Shown one piece after another: positions 25,691 to 33,192 of a DNA stretch of 64,000 nucleotides. The stretch spans positions 5,394,001-5,458,000 of the forward strand of contig OZ245780.1 of the NCBI GenBank assembly GCA_965227905.1. Direction: 5' to 3'. How positions within the stretch are numbered: position 1 is the first letter of the stretch; the number at the start of each line of letters is the position of its first letter. Below the pieces are notes generated by a model. It worked only from the letters and a program-made list of their open reading frames with translations. It had not been told where the DNA came from and made no database searches. The position numbers and the translations under genes were made by a program. The stretch comes from CBDDHT01 sp965227905. GTDB taxonomy: Bacteria; Pseudomonadota; Alphaproteobacteria; Rhizobiales; Methyloligellaceae.

Positions 25691-26875
25691 TCACGTCTGC
25701 CGCTCGAGCATTTTGGCAATCTCGTGATGCCCGGCCATGCGTGCGGCCTGACCTGCGGTCCATCCATCGAAAGCCCGGATAGAAAGATCTGCTCCACGGT
25801 CCATCAGAAGCTGGACTAGGCGTTTTTCACCGGCATTGGCGGCCCACATCAGAGCCGTCGTGCCGTCCTTTGCATGACGCTGGTTGATCGGCGCCCCCTT
25901 GTCCAAGAGCAGCTTCGCCAGTTCCTCATCGCCATTCAGAACGGCCAGCACCAATGGCACCTTACCGCCACGACCGGGATGGCTGGGATCGGCACCCGCA
26001 TCGATCAACAAACGCGCGACATCTGTCGCTTCCGCGCGTATCGCTTCGGTCAGAGCCGTGACGGCCCCTGCAGACGGTTTGGCGCCCGCACGCAACAGAT
26101 GGCGTACGACTGTGTCGTGACCCAGCGCTGCCGCCTCGGTCAGCGCCGATCGGCCGTCATCCGTGCGCGCATCAAGATCGACATTCTCCGACAGCACCAG
26201 CGTAACCTTGGCAAGTTTGCCGGAACGGATGGCGGCCATGAGCGGTGTATCGCCATTGCGAGCGCGCAAATCTGCATCGGCGCCATTGACCAGAAGCTCA
26301 GCCGCGATCTGTGCCGACATCTTCTTTCGGCTGGCGAGAGCCAGATGAAGGGCACTTGCTCCGCGCTTCTTATCGAGACGATTGACGTTGGATCCCGCCT
26401 CAAGCAATGCGGAAACGCTACCGGTCTTATCGCCCCGCGCAGCCACCATCAGTGCGGTGAAGCCGTTCCGGCTCTCCACTAAATCCACCTTGGCGCCAGC
26501 CCGCAGCAGCCGTTTCACAATTGCCGGTCGGTCGCGATAAGCCGCTTCCATCAAAGGGGTCCAACCTTCGTCGTTTGCAAGGTTGACGTCGGCGTCGCGT
26601 ACCAGCAGGGCTTCGATCACGTCCTTGCTGCCCGACGCTGCCGCGACGATCAAAGCGGTGATGCCATTCTTTGCCTTTGAATTGACATCGACACCGCGCT
26701 TCAGGAGATGAAGGACAACGTCGAGCCTGTCGGCCTGGGCCCCGGCCATCATCATCTCGACAGCCGTCAGGACTCGTGCCTTGGGTTCGTCATCTGCAGC
26801 CGCGGCTGCAGGCGCCGCCATCAAGATTGCTAATGCGACCACAATCCGCCGCCGGATGTCGTTAAGTGCGATCAT
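25691..26875 (-). CDS. Secreted ankyrin-repeat protein
   Basis: 394 residues from the ATG at 26875. The frame continues upstream, but there it only translates an intergenic repeat, so the longer start is rejected. The signal peptide is RRRIVVALAILMAAPAAAAA. Then come about ten ankyrin repeats with the G-x-TALMxAA-x2-G pattern (NGITALIVAAASGSKDVIEA, EGWTPLMEAAYRDRPAIVKR, DGRSALTEAAALGHDTVVRH, DGTTALMWAANAGEKRLVQL, DGWTAGQAARMAGHHEIAKM). Periplasmic ankyrin proteins bind partner proteins; the partner is unknown. It sits next to secreted protease-like genes. Confidence 0.85.
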   Translation of the reverse strand: MIALNDIRRRIVVALAILMAAPAAAAADDEPKARVLTAVEMMMAGAQADRLDVVLHLLKRGVDVNSKAKNGITALIVAAASGSKDVIEALLVRDADVNLANDEGWTPLMEAAYRDRPAIVKRLLRAGAKVDLVESRNGFTALMVAARGDKTGSVSALLEAGSNVNRLDKKRGASALHLALASRKKMSAQIAAELLVNGADADLRARNGDTPLMAAIRSGKLAKVTLVLSENVDLDARTDDGRSALTEAAALGHDTVVRHLLRAGAKPSAGAVTALTEAIRAEATDVARLLIDAGADPSHPGRGGKVPLVLAVLNGDEELAKLLLDKGAPINQRHAKDGTTALMWAANAGEKRLVQLLMDRGADLSIRAFDGWTAGQAARMAGHHEIAKMLERQT

Positions 26876-26932
26876 GTTGCCATCGTCATTTGCGGGGCCA
26901 TGTGGTGAACCCACCGAAATCTGAATGCTACG

Positions 26933-27009
26933 CCCCGGACTTGATCCGGGGCCCAGGGCTCCAGGCAGTTCCGTTTCTGTGGCCCTGGGTCCCGGATCAA
27001 GTCCGGGAC
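26933..27009. repeat. Intergenic palindromic repeat element, copy 1
   Basis: Left arm starts CCCCGGACTTGATCCGGGG and continues GCCCAGGG; right arm is CCCTGGGTCCCGGATCAAG then TCCGGGA. The whole is a long imperfect inverted repeat, and each arm holds its own 7-bp palindrome (CCCCGGA/TCCGGGG and TCCCGGA/TCCGGGA). The same arms recur at 30557-30584 and 30648-30678. It lies between the ankyrin gene start and the DUF3306 stop and could act as a bidirectional hairpin. Confidence 0.85.
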
Positions 27010-27043
27010 ATTGTTTCTTCTGCGTCGGTCGCAAGACCGAAAA

Positions 27044-27688
27044 CTACGACTCCCGAACGTTGTTGTCGTCAGTTTCAGCAACAATGGGAGCATCGCCATC
27101 TACCGATGCCTGACGATCGCCTGTCTCTTTCTCGCTCTCAGGCTCATCGCTCTCCGCTTCAGCGACTTCGGCCTCAAGCTCCGCCTCGTCCTCTTCGTCG
27201 TCTTCCAATTCGGCAATGTCTTCGTCGGTCAGATAGCCACGGCCAACCTTGTAGGCAGTCTGCAGGACTTCCACGGCAAGAGCGGCGTCGGTGAAGTCAT
27301 CGTCATAATCGTTCAATCCATCCACATTGGCCAGAATCGGGTTGGATCGATAAAGCTGTTTCAGTGCCCGGCGGCGAATGGACTCCGGCACGCCTTCCTT
27401 CATGAAGCGGCCATAGTCGGAATCGTAGTTCAGAGCATCGAAATCGACATCGGCGAAGTCCTCTTCCGTAAGCTCTTCGGTTGGGGTTTCCTCTGCCGGC
27501 TCTGCATGCTCGGAGGCTCTTGCTTCGGTCTCTTCACCTGCCGGGAGAGGTTCCTCCGACAATGCGGCCGTTTGCGCATCGCTGTCTGCTTCGATGGAGG
27601 CGCCTTCCTCCGTCTTTCTCAGCCCTTGGCGCGATTCTTTCTTGCGGCGTGACCAACGGGCAAGGAAATCGTCGTCCTCTTCACTCAT
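27044..27688 (-). CDS. DUF3306 protein of formate dehydrogenase clusters
   Basis: 214 residues, very acidic. The N-terminus FLARWSRRKKESRQG and the central FDALNYDSDYGRFMKEGVPESIRRRALKQLYRSNP-like block (FMKEGVPESIRRRALKQL) with FNVLDGLNDYDDD-like NVDGLNDYDDDFTDA are the hallmarks of DUF3306. The C-terminal 60 residues are almost pure Glu/Asp/Ala. It starts inside the end of the DUF3305 gene (8-base overlap), so the two are translationally coupled. Both are regularly found in alphaproteobacterial formate dehydrogenase loci; their function is not established. Confidence 0.85.
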   Translation of the reverse strand: MSEEDDDFLARWSRRKKESRQGLRKTEEGASIEADSDAQTAALSEEPLPAGEETEARASEHAEPAEETPTEELTEEDFADVDFDALNYDSDYGRFMKEGVPESIRRRALKQLYRSNPILANVDGLNDYDDDFTDAALAVEVLQTAYKVGRGYLTDEDIAELEDDEEDEAELEAEVAEAESDEPESEKETGDRQASVDGDAPIVAETDDNNVRES

Positions 27689-28238
27689 CGCGTTTCGCTC
27701 GCGCCATACGTTTTCTCAACTCGAAGATCGGCTCCTGACCGAACTTGTGCTCTTCGATCTTCAGCTTGTCGCGCTTTCGTTTCTTGAACTTCTCTTCAAC
27801 ATGGTGCTCGTCGATGAAAGCACCGATCCATCCAACGACCTGTTCCGGCATATCGATCGCCTCGACGATTTCTTCGCCGGAGTCACAATAATCCTGTGCT
27901 TCGAAAGCGGAGGCCGTGACGAGGTCGACCTCAAATGGCATTCGCGCATCTTCATCGTCATTTTCGCTCATCACCACATAGATCGATGGCCGGTCAGTCA
28001 TCAGGTTCTCGCGATACCCCTCGGTCTCCTTGCGATGAAGCTCCAGAAGAAGTGTCGCAGCGTGGTATTGGATCCACCCCTCACCACGCCGAAGCTCTTT
28101 CCAGCCCGTGCAAGTCGGTGCGCCGACAATAACGCCATAAGGCCGCCAGGAATGATCCTGCCAAGGGTGATCGCTGTCTTCCCGAATCACCACGACACCA
28201 ACAGGAAGGGTGACCGAATGTGCTGCTGTAGCCGTCAC
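27681..28238 (-). CDS. DUF3305 protein of formate dehydrogenase clusters
   Basis: 185 residues from a GTG at 28238, chosen because AAGG lies 6 bases upstream and the family core begins right after (VTLPVGVVVIREDSDHPWQD). Core blocks are SWRPYGVIVGAP, WIQYHAATLLLELHRKETEG and SIYVVMSENDD. The tail FKKRKRDKLKIEEHKFG is strongly basic, the opposite of the acidic DUF3306 partner, so the two could bind each other (inference). It is the first gene of a two-gene leftward operon, divergent from the ferredoxin gene at 28411. Confidence 0.82.
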   Translation of the reverse strand: MTATAAHSVTLPVGVVVIREDSDHPWQDHSWRPYGVIVGAPTCTGWKELRRGEGWIQYHAATLLLELHRKETEGYRENLMTDRPSIYVVMSENDDEDARMPFEVDLVTASAFEAQDYCDSGEEIVEAIDMPEQVVGWIGAFIDEHHVEEKFKKRKRDKLKIEEHKFGQEPIFELRKRMARAKRDE

Positions 28239-28410
28239 AGATTGCCTTTCTAAGGATGCGCGTTCCGGCCGGAACAGTGGCCGTTCGTCGCCCTTGTAGT
28301 ATCTCTCTTGGGAATATAATACCCTTTCTTGAAGCGCGCATGGGACAGATTTCAACCCATTGTTTTTATTACGTTTATTTGCGCCACACCTGGAATGGGC
28401 AGGAGCATTC
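28239..28410. promoter_or_regulatory. Divergent promoter region of DUF3305 and the ferredoxin gene
   Basis: 172 bases between two divergent starts. It contains a perfect 14-bp palindrome GTTCCGGCCGGAAC at 28262-28275, close to the DUF3305 start, and an AT-rich stretch (GGGAATATAATACCC, itself nearly symmetric) at about 28310-28324 that could hold -10 boxes. A shared regulator for both genes is plausible but not shown. Confidence 0.4.
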
Positions 28411-30468
28411 ATGACAGCAATGTATCAAGGCCGGCGGTTGATGGTCTGCAACTGCGAGCGGACGATGGAAATCGACGGCGAGAAACTGGCCGCCGCCCTC
28501 GGTATAGACAGTACACTGAAGGTTTATTCGCATCTCTGTCGTACCGAGATCGAGAGCTTCGAAGCCGGTCTCTCCGAGGACGCTCCCCTGCTGGTTGCCT
28601 GTACGCAAGAGGCACCGTTGTTCCAGGAAATCGCAGAAGAAAACAGCTTCGATGCCATTTCTTTCACGAACATCCGCGAACGGGCCGGCTGGTCTCAAGC
28701 CAAAGGAAGCGCCGTCGCAAAGATGGCAGCTCTGATTTCGGAAGCTGTACTGGAAACGGAGCCAGCCGGCACAACACCGATCTTGTCGGAAGGCATCTGT
28801 CTGGTTTATGGCGCCGGTCAGGCAACGCTCGATACGGCCGTGGCGCTTGCGGGACGACTCAGCGTATCGGTCATGCTGACGGATGCAAGCGATGTCATGC
28901 CGCCGAGCATCGTCGACGTTCCCATCTATAAGGGGCGCATAACCAAGGCGACGGGTACGCTTGGAAAGTTCGAGATTTCGGTCGACGATTATGCACCGGC
29001 CGTTCCCTCCTCACGGGACGAGCTCGGTTTCACATTGGAGCGCAATGGCGCGACTTCGACCTGCGACGTCATTCTCGATATGTCGGGCGGAACCGCGCTG
29101 TTCCCCGCCACGCAGAGACGCGATGGCTATTTCCACGTCGATCCAAATCATCCGGCAAGCGTCGCCAAGGCGATGTTCGAGATTGCCGACTATGTCGGTG
29201 AGTTCGAAAAACCGCTCTATGTGACTTACAAAGCCGATATCTGCGCCCATGGGCGAAGCGGCAAGGTCGGATGCAGCAACTGCGTCGACAATTGCCCCAC
29301 ATCGGCAATCACGCCGGCGGGCGAGACAGTCGAAATCGATCCGCTGGTCTGCGGCGGTTGCGGCAACTGTAGTGCGATGTGCCCCACTGGGGCCGTCAGC
29401 TATACCTACCCGGGGCGTGAGAGCATGATTGCCCGCTGTCGGGCCTTGCTTGATGCCTATGCCACGGCGGGCGGCGCCAACCCGATCCTCTTGCTGCATG
29501 ACGAAAGTCACGGGAGCGGGATCATCTCGGCGATGGCCCGATTCGGACGTGGATTACCGGCCAATGTCCTCCCGCTCTCGCTCTATACTGTGACACAGCC
29601 TGGCCATGAGGCGCTGCTGGCTGCTCTTGCAGCAGGCGCGCAGCAGATTATCGTTCTGGCCTCACCGGAAAAGGCAGACGAGTTGGTGGCGCTCGAATCT
29701 CAGGCGGCACTGACCAACCACATCATGACGGCGCTTGGTTATGGAGATGGCGCACGGGTCACGGTGATTGTCGAGCAGGACCCGGACGCGGTTGAGGATG
29801 CACTCTATTCATCGCCCAAGGTCAACGGCATCGCGTCTCAGGCCTTTACGGCAATCGGAGGCAAAAGGGAGATTGCACGAACTGTGCTTTCGCGTCTCCA
29901 GTCAGCCATTTTGGACGCGCCGGATGTTATCGCGTTGCCGGAGCGTGCGCCTTATGGCCGAATTCACATCGACACCCAGGGCTGCACTCTGTGTCTCGCC
30001 TGTGTCGGTGCCTGTCCGGCAGATGCGCTGGCCGACGATCCGGACCGGCCGATGGTGCGCTTCACGGAAGCAGCCTGCGTGCAATGCGGTCTGTGCCAGG
30101 CGACCTGCCCGGAAAACGTGATCAGTCTGGAACCGCGCTATGATTTCTCCAGTTCGGCCCTGACACCAAGGACACTCAACGAAGACGAGCCGTTTCCCTG
30201 CGTGCGGTGCGGTACGCCATTCGGCTCGAAGGGCGTCGTCGAGCGGATCGTTTCGACGCTGGAGGGCAAGCATTGGATGTATGAAAAGTCCGATCAGCTT
30301 GAGCTCATTAAGATGTGCGACAACTGCCGTGTGATCGCCATGTCGGAAAAGGGCGACGATCCCTTTGCCGGCGGAGAGCGCCCTCAGGTTCGCACCACGG
30401 ACGACTATCTCGCCGCCGAGGAGCAGGCTCGCAAGACTGGCAAGACGCCGGATGATTTCTTGAATTGA
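28411..30468 (+). CDS. Large ferredoxin-like protein with four [4Fe-4S] motifs
   Basis: 685 residues from the ATG at 28411 (AGGAG 6 bases upstream). A CNCERTM motif lies at the N-terminus, and a domain that includes LSEGICLVYGAGQATLDTAV follows. Two ferredoxin-type clusters (CSNCVDNCPTS; CGGCGNCSAMCPTG) are followed by a domain resembling the hydrogenase-delta/MvhD fold (NPILLLHDESHG, GAQQIIVLASPEKADEL). Two more clusters follow (CTLCLACVGACPAD; CVQCGLCQATCPEN), then two CxxC pairs (CVRCG, CDNCR), possibly a zinc site. No signal peptide, so cytoplasmic. It occurs with formate dehydrogenase genes and is probably an electron-transfer hub; partner unknown. Confidence 0.8.
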   Translation: MTAMYQGRRLMVCNCERTMEIDGEKLAAALGIDSTLKVYSHLCRTEIESFEAGLSEDAPLLVACTQEAPLFQEIAEENSFDAISFTNIRERAGWSQAKGSAVAKMAALISEAVLETEPAGTTPILSEGICLVYGAGQATLDTAVALAGRLSVSVMLTDASDVMPPSIVDVPIYKGRITKATGTLGKFEISVDDYAPAVPSSRDELGFTLERNGATSTCDVILDMSGGTALFPATQRRDGYFHVDPNHPASVAKAMFEIADYVGEFEKPLYVTYKADICAHGRSGKVGCSNCVDNCPTSAITPAGETVEIDPLVCGGCGNCSAMCPTGAVSYTYPGRESMIARCRALLDAYATAGGANPILLLHDESHGSGIISAMARFGRGLPANVLPLSLYTVTQPGHEALLAALAAGAQQIIVLASPEKADELVALESQAALTNHIMTALGYGDGARVTVIVEQDPDAVEDALYSSPKVNGIASQAFTAIGGKREIARTVLSRLQSAILDAPDVIALPERAPYGRIHIDTQGCTLCLACVGACPADALADDPDRPMVRFTEAACVQCGLCQATCPENVISLEPRYDFSSSALTPRTLNEDEPFPCVRCGTPFGSKGVVERIVSTLEGKHWMYEKSDQLELIKMCDNCRVIAMSEKGDDPFAGGERPQVRTTDDYLAAEEQARKTGKTPDDFLN

Positions 30469-30500
30469 GCCTCACCCGGGCACTGGCTCGCGTAACAACG

Positions 30501-30584
30501 CGTCATTCCAGCGAAGGCTGGGATCCAGGGCCAAGGACAGAAATGGTGCAGTTTCGCCCTGGGTCCCGGATCAAGTCCGGGACG
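30501..30584. repeat. Intergenic mosaic repeat, copy 2
   Basis: Begins CGTCATTCCAGCGAAGGCTG then GGATCCAGGGCC (30501-30532), a variant of the very common GTCATTCCCGCGAAAGCGGG module, and ends with the CCCTGGGTCCCGGATCAAG TCCGGGACG arm (30557-30584) also seen in copy 1. CCAGGG and CCCTGG pair across it. It follows the ferredoxin stop by 33 bases and could terminate or stabilise transcripts. Confidence 0.82.
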
Positions 30585-30647
30585 TACAGCCTTCCAAGTG
30601 AATGGTCATGCACCAGTTCGCTCAGATCTTCTCGAAATAAAGAGCAT

Positions 30648-30678
30648 ACGCCCCGGACTTGATCCGGGGCCCAGGGCG
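30648..30678. repeat. Intergenic repeat half-element, copy 3
   Basis: ACGCCCCGGACTTGATCCGG then GGCCCAGGGCG, identical over its core to the left arm of copy 1. It forms a 7-bp-stem hairpin and can also pair with the end of copy 2, giving a roughly 120-base hairpin-prone region before the convergent DUF6352 stop at 30713. Confidence 0.8.
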
Positions 30679-30712
30679 ACAACGCCCGATCAGTGTTTGT
30701 CGCTTGGACCAG

Positions 30713-31726
30713 TCAGGCCGGTTCGATGAGAGGCAGGTTGGTGAGCAGGTTCTGCGGTTTCATCTGCACGGATTTGTCTTTGGTCATCGCGAGACCGAGA
30801 TAGATCGGCTTTCCGCTCATGGTCGGCCCGACGCGATGCTGATCTTCGATATCCATCTGGAACAGAGCAACAAGGCGTTCGGCATCCTGCGGCTCGACCG
30901 TCTCTTCCCTATAGAGAGCGTTGAGAATACGCGTCGCCTCTGCATCAAGGCCGATATGCCAGCTCCAATGCTCATCTTCGATTGAACGGCGTGGCTGGAC
31001 CTTGACCTTCAGGTCGAGGAAATGATGAACCCAGGCCTCGATCACGCGCGCGAATGCGTCGAGGGCAGGCTGGGTAAAGCGAAAGTCGACCACCGTATCG
31101 AAATTGTCCGACCGCTCCCAATACATGGCCTTATTGTCTTCATCGAGCACATCGAGCTCGATCTGGCGCATGGGCGTATCGCTCGCAACCAGCAATTGGC
31201 CGAGGCTGCCCGCACCGCCCGTTTCCGCGTGCATGGCGATAACTTCCTCGTCCGCCAGCATGATGCGCCCCTCATCGGTCGAGACATTCTGCTCACGAAA
31301 GAAAATCTCGCCCGCCCGCAGCCTGATCGGGTCGGTCGCCTTGCCAAGGATATTATGCACGATGAGGTGCACCATCTGATCCAGGAAGATCGAAGGCACA
31401 CGGGCATCCGCTTTACGCATCATCGACAAATAGGCGCCTTCGATGGTTCCAGCTTCGACCAACCGTGCGCGGAAATCGAGAACTGTCCGATAATTGTCCG
31501 CTGCATCGGTATCGGCGATGGTCGCCAACCGGGCCTCGTCGACACTCATCATCGGATCGGCCATCAGATCTTCGAACAGCCGGATTTCTTCATCGCAGGA
31601 TGTATCGATCGGCCGGACTTCGGGCCGGGCAAAATAAGCACGCACCAAATCGGGGGTCACATCCAACCAACCGTCGGCGTTGACCGAAACCAGATGCGTG
31701 CCCGCCGATCGCCAAAACTCAGTCAT
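30713..31726 (-). CDS. DUF6352 protein of formate dehydrogenase clusters
   Basis: 337 residues from the ATG at 31726, preceded by GGTGG and overlapping the DUF6505 stop by 8 bases (ATGACTGA). Soluble, no signal peptide, no cysteine-rich motif. Visible blocks include MTEFWRSAGTHLVSVNADGW, VTPDLVRAYFARPEVRPI, GEIFFREQNVSTDEGRIMLA, EEVIAMHAETGGAGSLGQL, YWERSDNFDTVVDFRFTQPA and VEAWVHHFLDL-like IEAWVHHFLDLKVKV. I place it in DUF6352 by this pattern and by its setting. Function unknown. It is the last gene of an eight-gene operon starting with the cytochrome b subunit. Confidence 0.75.
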   Translation of the reverse strand: MTEFWRSAGTHLVSVNADGWLDVTPDLVRAYFARPEVRPIDTSCDEEIRLFEDLMADPMMSVDEARLATIADTDAADNYRTVLDFRARLVEAGTIEGAYLSMMRKADARVPSIFLDQMVHLIVHNILGKATDPIRLRAGEIFFREQNVSTDEGRIMLADEEVIAMHAETGGAGSLGQLLVASDTPMRQIELDVLDEDNKAMYWERSDNFDTVVDFRFTQPALDAFARVIEAWVHHFLDLKVKVQPRRSIEDEHWSWHIGLDAEATRILNALYREETVEPQDAERLVALFQMDIEDQHRVGPTMSGKPIYLGLAMTKDKSVQMKPQNLLTNLPLIEPA

Positions 31727-32210
31727 CTTCATCCACCATGGTCCAGATGCGGGCATGCTGGGCTTCGCCGGTCGGCGCCTGCATCGTGCGAAACTCTTCG
31801 TTTATCTGTTCGTCGTCATCAAGCGTGCGCCGTACGGTGAAGACCGTATTGATCGGCGTATCGGTACACAGATCACGGACAAATGCACACTCTTCGCGTG
31901 CGACCGGCAAGGCGCTCGCCAAATCCGGCGCCCCGTAGGCATCGACAAAATGTTCTGCCAGCATCATCTCGACCGTCTCGCGTTCGTCTTCCGTCATTTC
32001 CGTGACGACGGCGAATGTCGAGCGACCGAACGATCCGAGACCAAGAAAGCCGTTGGCAAAAGCCTGCTTCGTTTTTCCCGCAATGTCATCCGGGTCAAGA
32101 TTGACGAATGCAAACGCGCCGGAAACCGACCACTCGCCACCGCCTGACGCCGTTTCGAAGACATTGTCATCGGACGTATCGAACCGGATTGTTCGAAGGA
32201 ATTTCATCAT
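31719..32210 (-). CDS. DUF6505 protein of formate dehydrogenase clusters
   Basis: 163 residues beginning MMKFLRTIRFDTSDDNVFET. The two starts ATGATG overlap the TGA of the ligase-like gene upstream by 4 bases, so translation is coupled. The middle block AFANGFLGLGSFGRSTFAVV and the acidic end ARIWTMVDEDD are visible. No known catalytic motif. It has one feature of note: a conserved-looking Cys in VAREECAFVRDLCTDTPINT. The family (DUF6505) and its neighbours DUF6352 and DUF6494 travel together in formate dehydrogenase loci; role unknown. Confidence 0.72.
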   Translation of the reverse strand: MMKFLRTIRFDTSDDNVFETASGGGEWSVSGAFAFVNLDPDDIAGKTKQAFANGFLGLGSFGRSTFAVVTEMTEDERETVEMMLAEHFVDAYGAPDLASALPVAREECAFVRDLCTDTPINTVFTVRRTLDDDEQINEEFRTMQAPTGEAQHARIWTMVDEDD

Positions 32211-32962
32211 GACGGATGGGACGAGTTGCAATGCTCGAATCGCGAAACGAGGGAGATCGAGCGCATGGTGCCATCCTCGTCCTTGATAAGAAGGTTGCCG
32301 CTCTCATCGAGACCGCTGAACAGGCCGGTCAGTTCATCTTCGCCGGACGAAACCGTGATCTGCTCATCGCGTGCCTCCGCGCGAAACATCCAATTCTCAT
32401 GCAGTGACCGGAAACCGTCATTTTGCCAGGTGTTGAGCCACGACAGGAAATGCCGGCTGGAAGATTCAATGAGATCGGTTCGCGTCAACTCGCCGCCGCC
32501 TTCCTCGGAAATCCAGGTCACATCGGGCGTATCGCCCGGCTCAGGATCGTTGGGCTCCCGCAAGTGGCGCATCTCCGCGCAGATGACGATCCAATCAGGA
32601 ACGTCGGCAGGCTCTGGGGAACCGCCCCATGCACCCCGAACGATGCCTGCAGCCCCACCGTTCATCACGATGGTATCAGGCCATCGAAACATCACCCCCA
32701 CCTGCGGCGGTGTCAGCGCGCCGAGGCAGTCGCCGATCGCGACCATCGCCAACGGCATTATCTCGACCGCACGCGACAGCGGCACTTCCGGCTCGAGGAT
32801 GATTGCCATTTCGAGGCGTGACGTGTTGCGGCTCCAAACCACATCGCCTGCGCCGAGTTTGCCAGCAGCGGCATCGCCGCACGCCTGATCGAAGGGCCTT
32901 GTGGCACCCTTTACATCATGGCCGGTCAGGAGCGGCGGGAAAACGGGGTCTGGCAGATGCAC
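32207..32962 (-). CDS. Biotin/lipoate-protein-ligase-like protein, catalytic lysine missing
   Basis: 251 residues from a GTG at 32962, 12 bases after the DUF6494 stop. Residues 1-180 resemble the BirA/LplA catalytic fold and the last 60 a DUF4444-type domain (GEDELTGLFSGLDESGNLLI). Compared by eye with BirA, the biotin loop GRGRxGR is replaced by GAGDVVWSRNTSRL; the KWPND motif is RWPDT; and the essential lysine of KLAGI is alanine (NGGAAGIV). This points to a protein that does not ligate biotin or lipoate but may keep ligand or protein binding. It is embedded in the formate dehydrogenase operon between DUF6494 and DUF6505. Confidence 0.75.
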   Translation of the reverse strand: MHLPDPVFPPLLTGHDVKGATRPFDQACGDAAAGKLGAGDVVWSRNTSRLEMAIILEPEVPLSRAVEIMPLAMVAIGDCLGALTPPQVGVMFRWPDTIVMNGGAAGIVRGAWGGSPEPADVPDWIVICAEMRHLREPNDPEPGDTPDVTWISEEGGGELTRTDLIESSSRHFLSWLNTWQNDGFRSLHENWMFRAEARDEQITVSSGEDELTGLFSGLDESGNLLIKDEDGTMRSISLVSRFEHCNSSHPS

Positions 32963-32974
32963 CGGTTCAATCCA

Positions 32975-33169
32975 TTATTTGAGATCGATTTCGCCATCGA
33001 CGACATGGTTGAGGTCCGTGCCCTCGGCTGTCAAAACGACTTTGACCTTCAGCGTCGACTGACCGGACGCCGCCCCCTCGCGGACAACGCGTTCGATTTC
33101 CTGCTGCGATGTCACGCCGACCTGCTTCAGAAACTTTCGCATCGACATGTTGAAACTCTCCTGGTCCAT
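32975..33169 (-). CDS. DUF6494 small protein
   Basis: 64 residues: FNMSMRKFLKQVGVTSQQEI then ERVVREGAASGQ and a strand-rich end LKVKVVLTAEGTDLNHVVDGEI. This matches the DUF6494 pattern. AGGAGAG precedes both possible starts, 33169 and 33148; I keep the longer because the family usually has a short stretch before FNM. No signal peptide, so it is cytoplasmic. It lies 23 bases after the protease gene and 12 bases before the ligase-like gene. Function unknown. Confidence 0.75.
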   Translation of the reverse strand: MDQESFNMSMRKFLKQVGVTSQQEIERVVREGAASGQSTLKVKVVLTAEGTDLNHVVDGEIDLK

Positions 33170-33192
33170 GAGACTCTCCTATTCGGTTGGAT

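Noticed and set aside
26876..27034. Longer start for the ankyrin gene
   Set aside because: The extra residues translate the intergenic palindromic repeat (GLDPGPRA, GPGSSPG), not a protein domain, and would hide the signal peptide.
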